64,000 nt of DNA from a bacterium (GTDB taxonomy: Bacteria > Joyebacterota > Joyebacteria > Joyebacterales > Joyebacteraceae), in the NCBI GenBank assembly GCA_029990205.1, contig JAPEKQ010000003.1, positions 1-64,000 on the forward strand, given 5' to 3'. The translations under genes and the position numbers were made by a program. This document shows, piece after piece, positions 17,535 to 25,799 of the stretch (within the stretch, counting starts at the first letter, position 1; each line of letters starts with the position of its first letter). The notes under the pieces are model-generated. The model saw nothing but the letters and a program-made list of their open reading frames with translations. It was not told the origin of the DNA and did not search any database.

Positions 17535-18230
17535 ATGCTTCCATCAGACACGCGCGACGAAGAAGAAGGGGGCGCCGCGCGTCCAGCGTTCATGACAAGG
17601 ACGGCCTGCTTGACCGGAACCAGCGAACGGGACCTGCTCGCGCGGAAGCTTGTGAAACGGCTTGTCGGAGGCGACGAGGCGGCGTGGGAGGAGTTCGTGA
17701 CGCGATACCGACGTCTGATCTTCAGCGCTATCCACCGCGTCAACGAGCGGTACGGCGCGGGGTGGGATGCGATCCAGATGGAGGAGCTCTTCTCCGATTC
17801 GCTCTACAAACTGCTGCGACACGATGCCCGGTCGCTGGCAGCCTGGGAGGGGCGCTGCCGACTCGAGACCTGGATCTACCGGATCGTCAGGAACGTCTGC
17901 ATCGACAGACTGCGTCGCGTCACAAGGCGCGGCGAGGTCCACGAGGTCGACGAAGAACGGCCGGACCCCGCGCGTCAGGAGAGCGGTGCGAAGGGACGCA
18001 GCGAGCTCATCGATCTCAGACTGTCGCTGGAACAGGCGATCGATGATGTTCTGGATCCGAGGGAGGCGCTGGCCGTGAGGCTCATCTACTTCGAGGGACA
18101 TACCTACCGCGACGTGGCCGACGCGATCGACATGACGGTCGGCGCGGTGAGCGGCATGGTCTACCGCGCGCTGTCGAAGCTGCGCGAGGTCGGAGGGATC
18201 GCCCGTGAGAGGCAGGAGGGAACCAGGTGA
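17535..18230 (+). CDS. ECF-type RNA polymerase sigma factor
   Basis: This 231-residue sigma70-family factor contains regions 2 and 4 only. Region 2 spans about residues 35-125: AAWEEFVTRYRRLIFSAI, then the -10-reading helix LETWIYRIVRNVCIDRLRR. A charged linker (about 128-160) leads to region 4, with the helix-turn-helix GHTYRDVADAIDMTVGAVSGMVYRALSKLREV. The start is uncertain: ATG 17535 or ATG 17592, neither with a good ribosome site; the domain begins after both. The last four bases overlap the start of the double zinc-finger gene, the standard sign of a sigma/anti-sigma pair. It lies 15 bp after the CHAT protease gene, so all three are probably one operon. Confidence 0.9.
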   Translation: MLPSDTRDEEEGGAARPAFMTRTACLTGTSERDLLARKLVKRLVGGDEAAWEEFVTRYRRLIFSAIHRVNERYGAGWDAIQMEELFSDSLYKLLRHDARSLAAWEGRCRLETWIYRIVRNVCIDRLRRVTRRGEVHEVDEERPDPARQESGAKGRSELIDLRLSLEQAIDDVLDPREALAVRLIYFEGHTYRDVADAIDMTVGAVSGMVYRALSKLREVGGIARERQEGTR

Positions 18231-19126
18231 CCGATCACTGTCCTGATGGAGCTCTGCTCCTGGCGTTCGCCGAAGGACGCGCCACCTCAGAGGAGGCGCG
18301 CCGACTCGAGGCGCACGCGGCCGAGTGCCCGCGATGCGCGGTCGAGATCGAGGCTCTCCGGCACCTCATCGATGCGCTCAGAACCGCTGAGTCAGGCCGT
18401 CCGGCGGCCACCAGCGGAGCGAGTGTCGCGCCCGGGATCTCCGGTCGCGCCGACGGGTCGTGCGGGTGCGGATTCGATGCGTGGGCCTTCCTGGATGGCT
18501 CGCTTGACGGCGACGCGCGTCTGGCGTTTGAGATGCATGCGGCCGGATGCGCACTCTGCCGCGAGGAGCTCTCCGACCTGATGGCGGCACGCCGCCAGGA
18601 CGCGCCTGTGGTCGCTGACGGTGCCGTGACCGCGGTCTTCGAGCGATTGCGGCGCGAGCGCAGTCGTGTCGTGTTCCGGATCTCCGAGGGCGCACTGCAG
18701 TTCGTCGAGGGCTGGATCGAGTCCGCGGCGAACTTCGTTGCGAGAACCGGATTCGAGGTACGAGAGCCCGCGTTCGCCGGTGTCCGATCCGACGAACCGC
18801 CGGTGACGCTCCACTGGGAGAGCGAGGGCGGCTACATGTTCGACTGCGAGCTGACGAGCGGTCCGGCAGGTTCGGAACTCGTGGGGCGCGTGCTCCGCGA
18901 GGGCGCCCCGGCCACCGATGTGTCGGTGGCCCTCCGCGGGACCAGCGAGCCACGCGGGCCCGAGTCGGTCGACTCCGCGGGGCGTTTCGGCCCGTGGCAT
19001 CTGGCGGAGGGCGCATCGGAACTCAGGTTCGAGGCTCTCCGTCTGGCGACCGGTTCGCTGGCCGTCACGCTCGAGATCGGCGCGGACGCAGCCGTACCAG
19101 ATGAGAATGACCGTTCCGGGGCATGA
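18227..19126 (+). CDS. Soluble anti-sigma-like protein with two tandem ZAS zinc fingers
   Basis: The N-terminus carries a zf-HC2/ZAS finger: C5 plus H30-x3-C34-x2-C37 (HAAECPRC). A second copy follows: C78/C80 plus H103-x3-C107-x2-C110 (HAAGCALC). ZAS fingers bind sigma factors and often respond to redox or proteolysis. There is no transmembrane segment. Residues ~140-175 form an amphipathic helix-rich linker, and 180-290 a beta-rich domain ending in repeated strand-turn units of unknown function. Length is 299 residues. It overlaps the sigma gene by four bases (GTGA). Being soluble and having duplicated fingers is unusual for the family; partner and trigger are inferred only from gene order. 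Confidence 0.82.
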   Translation: MTDHCPDGALLLAFAEGRATSEEARRLEAHAAECPRCAVEIEALRHLIDALRTAESGRPAATSGASVAPGISGRADGSCGCGFDAWAFLDGSLDGDARLAFEMHAAGCALCREELSDLMAARRQDAPVVADGAVTAVFERLRRERSRVVFRISEGALQFVEGWIESAANFVARTGFEVREPAFAGVRSDEPPVTLHWESEGGYMFDCELTSGPAGSELVGRVLREGAPATDVSVALRGTSEPRGPESVDSAGRFGPWHLAEGASELRFEALRLATGSLAVTLEIGADAAVPDENDRSGA

Positions 19127-19388
19127 CGCTCCGGGACCGCCCGCACGCATATCGCCTCATTTGCCCCAAGAAACTGCATTACCGCACCCGCTCCCTTGCC
19201 GCGTTCAGTGCACGTCCATACCGATTCCACGCCTCTCGGGGCCCGCTTCTACCGCCGCAATGTCCGTGAACGAGCCGGGTTCATGATGTTCCAGCATGGC
19301 ACACCACTTGCACTTACGTGGGGTGTCAGGGCGACCACGGAAGCTTCGAACCGCGGCTGGACGTTGTCCGGCGGCGCACGGGGGGGGC

Positions 19389-21572
19389 ATGTATCTCGGA
19401 GCGGGCACCGAGCCCGGTGCGACTTCTCACGACCCAGCACGCTGGGGGCGCATGACGATCGCGACGACCGCGGTCGCACTCGCGCTTCTCGCGCTTGCGT
19501 TCGCAAGGATCGAGACACTCGACTGGGGCGCCATCGGCATCATGAGCGCGCTGGGACTCGGGACGGGTCTCTTCGCGTTTCACACAAGTCGCCGGCTCCA
19601 TGTGTCGTTCAGCACGGCCGTGTATGTGGCGAGCGTCGCGCTGTTCGGGCCGTACGTCGCGCTCTGGGTCGTTGCCATGACGGGGATCGTACTTGAGGCG
19701 GTCGTGTACCGGCGTCGCGCGGCGGAAGCCGTCAGGGCGCTCTCGGTCAGACTGATCGCGGTCGGAGCCGCGGGCATCGTCTACGGTCTCATCGGCGGGA
19801 GGATCCCGCCGACCGGGATGACCATCCAGGACGTCTTCACCTTCACCGCGATGTTCGGAACATACGGTGTCATCAACTCACTCGTCTCCGCCGGCGCAGG
19901 GTCCAAGACACGCTGGTCGCCGAGACACTACGTCCAGTGGCTGGCCGGCCGAGGCATCGTTGTCGAGCTGGCGATGCTGCCGCTGGCGATGCTGATGGTG
20001 GCATGCTACACGCCCGGCGAACCCGCGACATTCCCGCTTCTCGCGATCGTCCTGATCGTCTCGGGAGCTGCCGCGCGAAGCCTGTGGGATACACGCGGCC
20101 AGCTCATCGGCGAGGTCGCGCATCTGGAACTCCTGACGTCGGTCGGCGCACTGGCCGCCCGGTCGTTGCCGCTGATTCCTCTGGCGGAAGCCGTGGCGGA
20201 CCTCGTCCGGTGCAGGACCGGGGTGCGTCAGGTGCGTATCGTTGTGAACAGCGAAGCCGGGGGTGACTGCGAGGTGATCTCCCGGGACGCTGGAGAGGCG
20301 GACGTTGAGGCGAGCGGCGCCGGACAGGAACTGATACGGCGCGTGCTCGAGAATCACACGATCATGATGGCCGATGTGTCCCTGGAGAATGCGGACCGGT
20401 ACGGCCGTCGTGACGGACACTCGTCGGACAGCTCGGAGGGCGACGCTCTGAAGAACGTCGCGTGGGTCGTTGTCCCGCTGCCCGCGAAGCGGCATCTGCT
20501 TGGCGCAATGGCGCTCTGGTTCGACGGCTCCGATGTCGGTGGGAGATGGCCGAAGGAGTTCCTCGAGACGCTCGGGTCGCAGGTGGCACGGGCTCTGGAG
20601 AGCGCCGTACTCAGAGACCAGGTCGAACGGAAGACCGCCGAGGTCGAGGAGTGGAACCGGATCCTCGAGCAGCGGGTCGAAGAACGGACGGCTCGACTGA
20701 GTGAGACGGAGCGGGATCTCGCGGCCCTGAACGCCGATCTGGAGCGGCGCGTGAAGGAACGCACCAATCAGCTCTCCGAAGTGCAGAGCCGCATGGTCGA
20801 GTCCGGACGGCTCGCCGCGGTCGGTGAACTCGCGGCCGGTGTGGCGCATGAGCTCAACAACCCGCTTGGCGGCATTCTCGGGTACGTGCAGTACGACATC
20901 GAACACCTCGAGCGCTGGCGGGACCGGACGCTCAAGCTCGAAGAGCGCGAGCAGCTCGTCTCTCACATGAAGACCATCGAGACCGCGACACAGCGGTGCA
21001 GGACCATCGTGTCGAACCTGCTGACCTTTGCGGAGGCCGCCGGGTGCAGCAAGGAGATGATGAGCGCCAACGACGCGATCAAGGCGACCATTCGCATGAC
21101 GGCGGACCAACTGAGGATGCGCGGGATCGAGCTCCGCGTCGAACTCGACCCTCGGTTGCCGGATGTCGTCGGGAGTCCCGTGCAGCTGCAGCAGGTGTTC
21201 ATGAACATCGTGGTCAACGCGCGGAACGCGATGGAGTCCGGGGGCATTCTGACGATCCGGACCGGTCTGGAGGGAGAGGGACCGGGAGAGAGAATGGTCT
21301 TCGCATCATTCGCGGACTCGGGCGCGGGGATCGCGGGAGCGAACCTCGAGCGGGTGTGGGAGCCGTTCTTCACAACACGTGAGGTCGGCCAGGGCACAGG
21401 ACTCGGGCTTTCGGTGAGCTACGGTATCGTGCGGGAGCACGGCGGAGAGATCGAAGTGGAGAGCGTTGTTGGGCAAGGGACGACATTCACGGTGCTCATT
21501 CCGGCCGCGCCATGCGTCGCGCGAGCCGGCGACACCCACACCCGGATGGAGACTTCTGTTGATAGAGCATGA
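19389..21572 (+). CDS. Membrane sensor histidine kinase
   Basis: The N-terminal ~230 residues hold about seven transmembrane helices, forming an integral-membrane sensor. A GAF-like region (about 245-400) follows. A duplicated coiled-coil signalling helix comes next: EQRVEERTARLSETE is echoed by ERRVKERTNQLSEVQ. The phospho-acceptor H487 lies in VAHELNNPLGGILGY, and the HATPase domain shows VFMNIVVNARNAM (N box), DSGAGI (G1) and GTGLGLSVSYGIV (G2). Translation may start at ATG 19389 or ATG 19452 (GGGGGCG just upstream); a still longer frame exists. The response regulator gene overlaps or abuts the stop, so the two are likely partners. The 262-bp gap upstream shows nothing recognisable. Confidence 0.9.
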   Translation: MYLGAGTEPGATSHDPARWGRMTIATTAVALALLALAFARIETLDWGAIGIMSALGLGTGLFAFHTSRRLHVSFSTAVYVASVALFGPYVALWVVAMTGIVLEAVVYRRRAAEAVRALSVRLIAVGAAGIVYGLIGGRIPPTGMTIQDVFTFTAMFGTYGVINSLVSAGAGSKTRWSPRHYVQWLAGRGIVVELAMLPLAMLMVACYTPGEPATFPLLAIVLIVSGAAARSLWDTRGQLIGEVAHLELLTSVGALAARSLPLIPLAEAVADLVRCRTGVRQVRIVVNSEAGGDCEVISRDAGEADVEASGAGQELIRRVLENHTIMMADVSLENADRYGRRDGHSSDSSEGDALKNVAWVVVPLPAKRHLLGAMALWFDGSDVGGRWPKEFLETLGSQVARALESAVLRDQVERKTAEVEEWNRILEQRVEERTARLSETERDLAALNADLERRVKERTNQLSEVQSRMVESGRLAAVGELAAGVAHELNNPLGGILGYVQYDIEHLERWRDRTLKLEEREQLVSHMKTIETATQRCRTIVSNLLTFAEAAGCSKEMMSANDAIKATIRMTADQLRMRGIELRVELDPRLPDVVGSPVQLQQVFMNIVVNARNAMESGGILTIRTGLEGEGPGERMVFASFADSGAGIAGANLERVWEPFFTTREVGQGTGLGLSVSYGIVREHGGEIEVESVVGQGTTFTVLIPAAPCVARAGDTHTRMETSVDRA

Positions 21573-21576
21573 AGGA

Positions 21577-22548
21577 ATGAATCCCGAACTGGACCCGCGA
21601 GGTGGTGAGGGCGAGGCGGCAAGCTGCCGTCCGGTGCGACTGATCATCGTTGACGATGAGGACATGATGCGGAACTTCCTGCGTGAGGTCCTCAGCGAGG
21701 AAGGGTACGACATCGAGCTGGCGGCGTCGGGGGATGAGGCGGTCGAACGGCTCGAGGCCGATTCGTTCGACATCGTTCTGACGGATATCGTGATGCCCGG
21801 GATGGACGGCCTGGGCGTCGTGGCGGCGGCGCGCAAGATGCCGACGGACCTGGATGTGATCGTGATGACGGGGTACGCATCGATGGAGACCGCGGTCGAG
21901 TCAATGAAGCTCGGCGCAGCCGACTACATCACGAAGCCGTTCAACATCGATCAGATACGCATCATCGTCGCGAACGTCGTCAAGGAACGACGCCTCAGGC
22001 GCCAGGCGGCGGAGGGGGAGTTCTACAAGGAGCTCTCGCGGAAGGACGGGCTGACCGAGCTCTACAACCACAGGTTCTTCCATCAGCTGCTGGAGACCGA
22101 GGTCAGCCGCGCGACGCGGTACGGCCGCAGCGTGAATCTGATCATGATCGACATCGATCACTTCAAGCAGTACAACGACGCGCATGGTCATCCCGCAGGC
22201 GACATGGCCCTGCGCAAGCTGGCTCACCTTCTCAAGAGTTGTGTACGCGCGTGCGACTACGTGGCACGGTACGGGGGAGAGGAGTTCGCGATCATCGTCC
22301 CCGAGATCGGTCCGGCACAGGTGAAGCGGATGGCGGAGCGCGTACGGGCTCTCGTCGACGAGACCGAGTTCGAGGGCGAGGATGTTATGCCGCTCGGACG
22401 CCTGACCGTCAGCCTGGGGGTGGCCACGGTTCCGGGCCATGCCTCGAGCAAGATAGAACTCGTCGAGCGAGCCGATCAGGCGCTCTATGCTGCCAAGGCG
22501 GCGTCGAGAAACTGCGTCGTCGTCGCTCAGGAGGCGGACGTCAACTGA
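21577..22548 (+). CDS. Response regulator with receiver and GGDEF (diguanylate cyclase) domains
   Basis: It should make cyclic di-GMP from GTP when phosphorylated. The receiver (about 20-140) has D26-D27, phospho-acceptor D70 in LTDIVMPGMDG, and the KPF lysine. The GGDEF domain (about 165-320) has RKDGLTELYNHR, IDIDHFKQYND and the active-site loop GGEEF at 233-237. An RxxD product-inhibition site (R224-D227, RACD) lies exactly five residues upstream, so feedback inhibition by c-di-GMP is expected. Start choice: ATG 21577 has AAGGA too close; TTG 21559, with GGAG eight bases upstream and overlapping the kinase stop, is a good alternative. The cognate kinase is immediately upstream. Confidence 0.92.
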   Translation: MNPELDPRGGEGEAASCRPVRLIIVDDEDMMRNFLREVLSEEGYDIELAASGDEAVERLEADSFDIVLTDIVMPGMDGLGVVAAARKMPTDLDVIVMTGYASMETAVESMKLGAADYITKPFNIDQIRIIVANVVKERRLRRQAAEGEFYKELSRKDGLTELYNHRFFHQLLETEVSRATRYGRSVNLIMIDIDHFKQYNDAHGHPAGDMALRKLAHLLKSCVRACDYVARYGGEEFAIIVPEIGPAQVKRMAERVRALVDETEFEGEDVMPLGRLTVSLGVATVPGHASSKIELVERADQALYAAKAASRNCVVVAQEADVN

Positions 22549-22586
22549 GCCGTCTCCTGGACACCGGAGGGTGGGAAGTGATCACG

Positions 22587-22614
22587 GACCCCGGCTGCCT
22601 CGGCAGCCGGGGTC
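22587..22614 (+). terminator. Strong GC hairpin after the kinase/GGDEF pair
   Basis: A perfect inverted repeat, GACCCCGGCTGCC / GGCAGCCGGGGTC, of 12-13 bp. It is followed by GTCGCGTTG rather than a T-tract. Confidence 0.65.
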
Positions 22615-22638
22615 GTCGCGTTGCGGGACCCGGCGGAG

Positions 22639-22667
22639 TTGACAGGCGGGGTCTGCGCTGCTAGGTT
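22639..22667 (+). promoter_or_regulatory. Predicted promoter for tadA
   Basis: TTGACA at 22639-22644, a 17-bp spacer and TAGGTT at 22662-22667 put the start near 22674, about 34 bp before the TTG start of tadA. Confidence 0.6.
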
Positions 22668-22707
22668 ATCCAGCGTTCATGGTGCGTATGACGATGAGGA
22701 GGGGCCT

Positions 22708-23184
22708 TTGAGCCTCGCAGAGGAACTCGACCGCCACTTCATGCAGAAGGCTCTGGAAGAAGCGCGATGCGCGCTCGACCAGGGTGAGGTGCCTGTTGGA
22801 GCAGTCGTGGTCGCGGGGGGCAGGGTCATCGGGCGGGGGAGAAACCGCGTCGAGGAGACACGGGATCCCACAGCTCATGCCGAGATCATCGCCATCGGCG
22901 CGGCGGCCGGCGCTTTGAAGGTGCCGCGCTTGACTGGGGCCACCATCTATATTACGATGGAGCCTTGCGCCATGTGCGCCGGGGCGATCGTGCTGGCGAG
23001 AGTCAAGCGGATCGTCTACGGGTGTCCGGATCCCAAGGCCGGTTACTGCGGGTCGCTCGGCAGCATTCCCGAGGACCCGCGGCTGAATCACAGGGTGGCG
23101 GTCACCTCCGGAGTCATGGGAGAGGAGTGTGCCTCTCTTGTCTCCGGGTTCTTTGAGAAACTCAGGTCCGACGGGCGGGGCTGA
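22708..23184 (+). CDS. tadA: tRNA-specific adenosine-34 deaminase
   Basis: This zinc deaminase converts A34 to inosine in tRNA-Arg(ACG). The substrate tRNA is encoded at 12321-12397. Motifs are HAEIIAI (zinc ligand His and proton-shuttling Glu) and PCAMCAGA (two Cys ligands), with QGEVPVGAVVV upstream. Length is 158 residues from TTG 22708, which has AGGAGG five bases upstream and lies after the predicted promoter. The next in-frame ATG (22741) would lose part of the first helix. The gene stands between a terminator hairpin and a tRNA cluster. Confidence 0.92.
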   Translation: MSLAEELDRHFMQKALEEARCALDQGEVPVGAVVVAGGRVIGRGRNRVEETRDPTAHAEIIAIGAAAGALKVPRLTGATIYITMEPCAMCAGAIVLARVKRIVYGCPDPKAGYCGSLGSIPEDPRLNHRVAVTSGVMGEECASLVSGFFEKLRSDGRG

Positions 23185-23225
23185 ACCGGGCACCGACCCA
23201 ATAGCGTCGCCGGGCCATTGTATCC

Positions 23226-23316
23226 GGTGGGGTGACGGAGTTGGTCGATCGTGGCGGTCTCGAAAACCGTTGTACTCCTTGGAGTACCGTGGGTTCGAAT
23301 CCCACCCCCACCGCCA
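23226..23316 (+). tRNA. tRNA-Ser (anticodon CGA)
   Basis: Acceptor GGTGGGG pairs with CCCCACC. Loop CTCGAAA carries anticodon CGA, with a long variable arm GTACTCC...GGAGTAC. The discriminator G and CCA are encoded. Confidence 0.95.
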
Positions 23317-23327
23317 GATGTGAGCTC

Positions 23328-23418
<91 letters not shown>

Positions 23419-23497
23419 CCACCGAGCCACGTGCCGGGGAGCCGGTGCTGGTGATACCGAGCGGCTCAAGACCTGAGATGTGATACAGACGCAGTAC

Positions 23498-23573
23498 GGG
23501 GATGTAGCTCAGCTGGGAGAGCGCTGCCTTCGCAAGGCAGAGGCCGGCGGTTCGAGCCCGCTCATCTCCACCA
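23498..23573 (+). tRNA. tRNA-Ala (anticodon CGC)
   Basis: Acceptor GGGGATG pairs with CATCTCC (one G-U). The D arm is GCTCAGCTGGGAGAGC and the anticodon stem CTGCC/GGCAG holds loop TTCGCAA with anticodon CGC. Discriminator A and CCA are encoded. It is about 64 bp before the SRP RNA. Confidence 0.95.
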
Positions 23574-23577
23574 GATC

Positions 23578-23611
23578 GGGGCCCGCTCCCGTCCCTACGG
23601 GGTCGGGCCCC
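23578..23611 (+). terminator. Hairpin after tRNA-Ala
   Basis: GGGGCCCG (23578-23585) pairs with CGGGCCCC (23604-23611) around an inner CCCGT...ACGGG stem; only TT follows. It separates the tRNA cluster from the SRP RNA. Confidence 0.65.
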
Positions 23612-23636
23612 TTGCACGACCCTCCAGGGAACTCCG

Positions 23637-23911
23637 CCCTGGCGCGCTAGATGGGGAACTAGCGGTGCCCTGTGACCCGCAATCCGCTATAGCGGGATCG
23701 AACACCCACCTGAGGCTCTCTGTTGCCGTCGTCGGGCGCGAGTAAGTAGCGTTGAAGGACAGGTCCCGCGCAATCGGGTCCGGTGAATCCGGTCAGGGCC
23801 GGAAGGCAGCAGCCGTAAGCCGACCGCTCGATGTGCCGTGGGGAAGCTTGACTGGAGCCAACTGCTCGTGTACGCCTCTGTAGCAGGAGTCGAAGTGGAT
23901 GCGTGCCAGGG
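23637..23911 (+). ncRNA. ffs: Signal recognition particle RNA, large bacterial type with Alu domain
   Basis: The universal helix-8 core is at 23791-23814 (GGTCAGGGCCGGAAGG, then CAGCAGCC). The RNA is not a short 4.5S form. The 5' segment 23637-23647 (CCCTGGCGCGC) pairs over 11 bp with 23901-23911 (GCGTGCCAGGG), giving helix 1. The 5' domain has TGTGA followed by the hairpin CCCGC...GCGGG, matching the Alu-domain U-turn and helix 4. Long helix-5 pairing is visible, for example CTGTTGC with GTAGCAG and GCGTTG with CAACTGC (one bulge). The ends are set by helix 1 and may be off by several bases. FtsY, the receptor, is at 60.5 kb; dnaX starts 53 bp downstream. Confidence 0.85.
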
Positions 23912-23964
23912 CCGAGTCTTCCTGGATCGGTCGACCAGCCCAGCCTGACGTGCCGGAGGATCAC

Positions 23965-25788
23965 ATGTCATACGTCGTGCTTGCTCGGAAGTGGCGTCCG
24001 GGGTCGTTCGCTGACGTGGTCGGGCAGAAGCATGTAGTGACGACCCTCTCGGCGGCTGTCCGCTCGGGGCGAATCGCGCATGCATATCTCTTCGCGGGTC
24101 CACGAGGTGTCGGGAAGACGACCATCGCCCGGATCCTCGCGCGGGCGCTCAACTGCGCCAAGGGACCGACCGAGGAGCCCTGCGGTACCTGCAACTCCTG
24201 CCTCGAGATCGCATCCGGGAAGAGCCTGGACGTCATAGAGATCGATGGAGCATCGAATCGTCGCATCGAGGACGCGCGGAGCATCCGCGAGACGGTTCAG
24301 TACGCTCCGCTCTCGGGGCTCCGCAAGGTCTACATCATCGACGAAGCGCACATGCTCACACGCGAGGCTTTCAACGCGCTTCTCAAGACGATCGAGGAGC
24401 CGCCGGAGCACGTCGTGTTCGTCCTCGCCACGACGGAGCCCGGGAAGATCCCCGAGACCATCACCTCACGCTGTCAGCGCTTCGACTTCCATCGCATCTC
24501 TGAGGCCGAGATCGAAGAACGGCTCGCCACCATCGTGCGCGCGGAGAAGATCAAGGTCGAGGACGGTGCACTCAGGCTCGTGGCCGCGCGAGCGGACGGC
24601 GGGATGCGCGACGCGGAGAGTCTGTTGGACCAGCTGCTGTCGCTCGGCTCGGACACCGTCAGCATCGACGACGTGGAACGCGTGCTCGGCATTCCGGACG
24701 TCGACGTCTACTTCGCGATCACCGACGCCGCGGCGGAGTCCAACCCCGGCGCGGCGCTTGGTGCGCTTGCCGGAGCGCTCGCGTCCGGGTTCGACCCGCG
24801 CGACCTGATCGACGGCATCGTGGAACACGTTTCCAATCTCCTGATGATGAAGGCCGCGCCCGATCCGACGAAGCTTGTCGGACGCGCGTCCGAGTACGCC
24901 GAACGCGAGGGCGCCTCACGGGACATCGGCGAGGCCGACCTGGTCCGTATGGCACGAATCGCGCTGGACGCGCAGGCCGCGGTCCGGTGGAGCACGCAGG
25001 CGGCGCTGCTCGTGGAACTCGCGGTCGTCCGCATGGCGCGTCTTGACCGCTCGGTTGCCATCGACGATGTGCTCCGCACGCTCTCTGACGGCTCACCCCG
25101 CCGGAGCCCCGGCGGTGCGACGGGTTCCGCGCCCGGGGGCTCGGGGCGGACCGGAGCGCCCGAGGGAAGCACGGAGCGCGGCGGCGGATCGCTCAAGAAG
25201 CGCAGCGGGAGAGCATCAGCTACATCGACCGCACGAGAGAGGGACGCGGCGTCCGGCGCTGTGGCAACAGCAGCCACCACCGGCGCTCCGGCAACGGCGG
25301 TCGCGGCGGCAGATGAGCAGTCAGGGGGCACGGCGCCTCCGGCGAGCGCTGCGGACTATCAGGGCGGAGTGGAACTCTGGCCAGACGTTCTCGCGGGGAT
25401 TCGCGGAGCCAAGCCGGCCATCGGCGCGTTCCTCTGCGACGCGGTGCCGCAGGACTTCAGCGGCGGGACGCTCCTCTTGACGGTGCCGAACGGATCGAGA
25501 TTCCACCGCGATCAGCTCGGGGACCGCGGGAACATGACGGTCATGGAGCGCGAGGCGACGTCCGTCTACGGCGCGCCGGTGCGGTTCAGGTTCGAGTTTG
25601 TCGAAGCGGCGGCTCAGGTCGCGAGAGCGCCGGTGGCCGGTTCGGCGACACAGGTTGATGCGGCCTCGCCGGCACCGGATGACCCGGGTCCGGGGGGCGC
25701 GGGAAGCGCTCCGGCCGGACGAAGCGATGGCGACGTGCTTGACCGGGTGATCGAGATGTTCGATGGCGAGGTCGACGAGTCACGCTAA
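23965..25788 (+). CDS. dnaX: DNA polymerase III subunit gamma/tau
   Basis: This clamp-loader ATPase loads the beta clamp at replication forks. The N-terminus SYVVLARKWRP is the family signature. Walker A is GPRGVGKTT (K51), a four-Cys zinc module (CAKG...CGTCNSC) follows, then Walker B IIDEAHML and sensor 1 ATTEPGKIPETI. The AAA+ and lid domains end near residue 370. A Gly/Ser/Ala/Thr-rich linker (about 375-465) leads to a C-terminal tau-type domain (about 468-560). Length is 607 residues. ATG 23965 has GGAGG five bases upstream. It is followed by ebfC and recR, the common dnaX-ebfC-recR operon. Confidence 0.95.
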   Translation: MSYVVLARKWRPGSFADVVGQKHVVTTLSAAVRSGRIAHAYLFAGPRGVGKTTIARILARALNCAKGPTEEPCGTCNSCLEIASGKSLDVIEIDGASNRRIEDARSIRETVQYAPLSGLRKVYIIDEAHMLTREAFNALLKTIEEPPEHVVFVLATTEPGKIPETITSRCQRFDFHRISEAEIEERLATIVRAEKIKVEDGALRLVAARADGGMRDAESLLDQLLSLGSDTVSIDDVERVLGIPDVDVYFAITDAAAESNPGAALGALAGALASGFDPRDLIDGIVEHVSNLLMMKAAPDPTKLVGRASEYAEREGASRDIGEADLVRMARIALDAQAAVRWSTQAALLVELAVVRMARLDRSVAIDDVLRTLSDGSPRRSPGGATGSAPGGSGRTGAPEGSTERGGGSLKKRSGRASATSTARERDAASGAVATAATTGAPATAVAAADEQSGGTAPPASAADYQGGVELWPDVLAGIRGAKPAIGAFLCDAVPQDFSGGTLLLTVPNGSRFHRDQLGDRGNMTVMEREATSVYGAPVRFRFEFVEAAAQVARAPVAGSATQVDAASPAPDDPGPGGAGSAPAGRSDGDVLDRVIEMFDGEVDESR

Positions 25789-25799
25789 GGGAGCAGACC

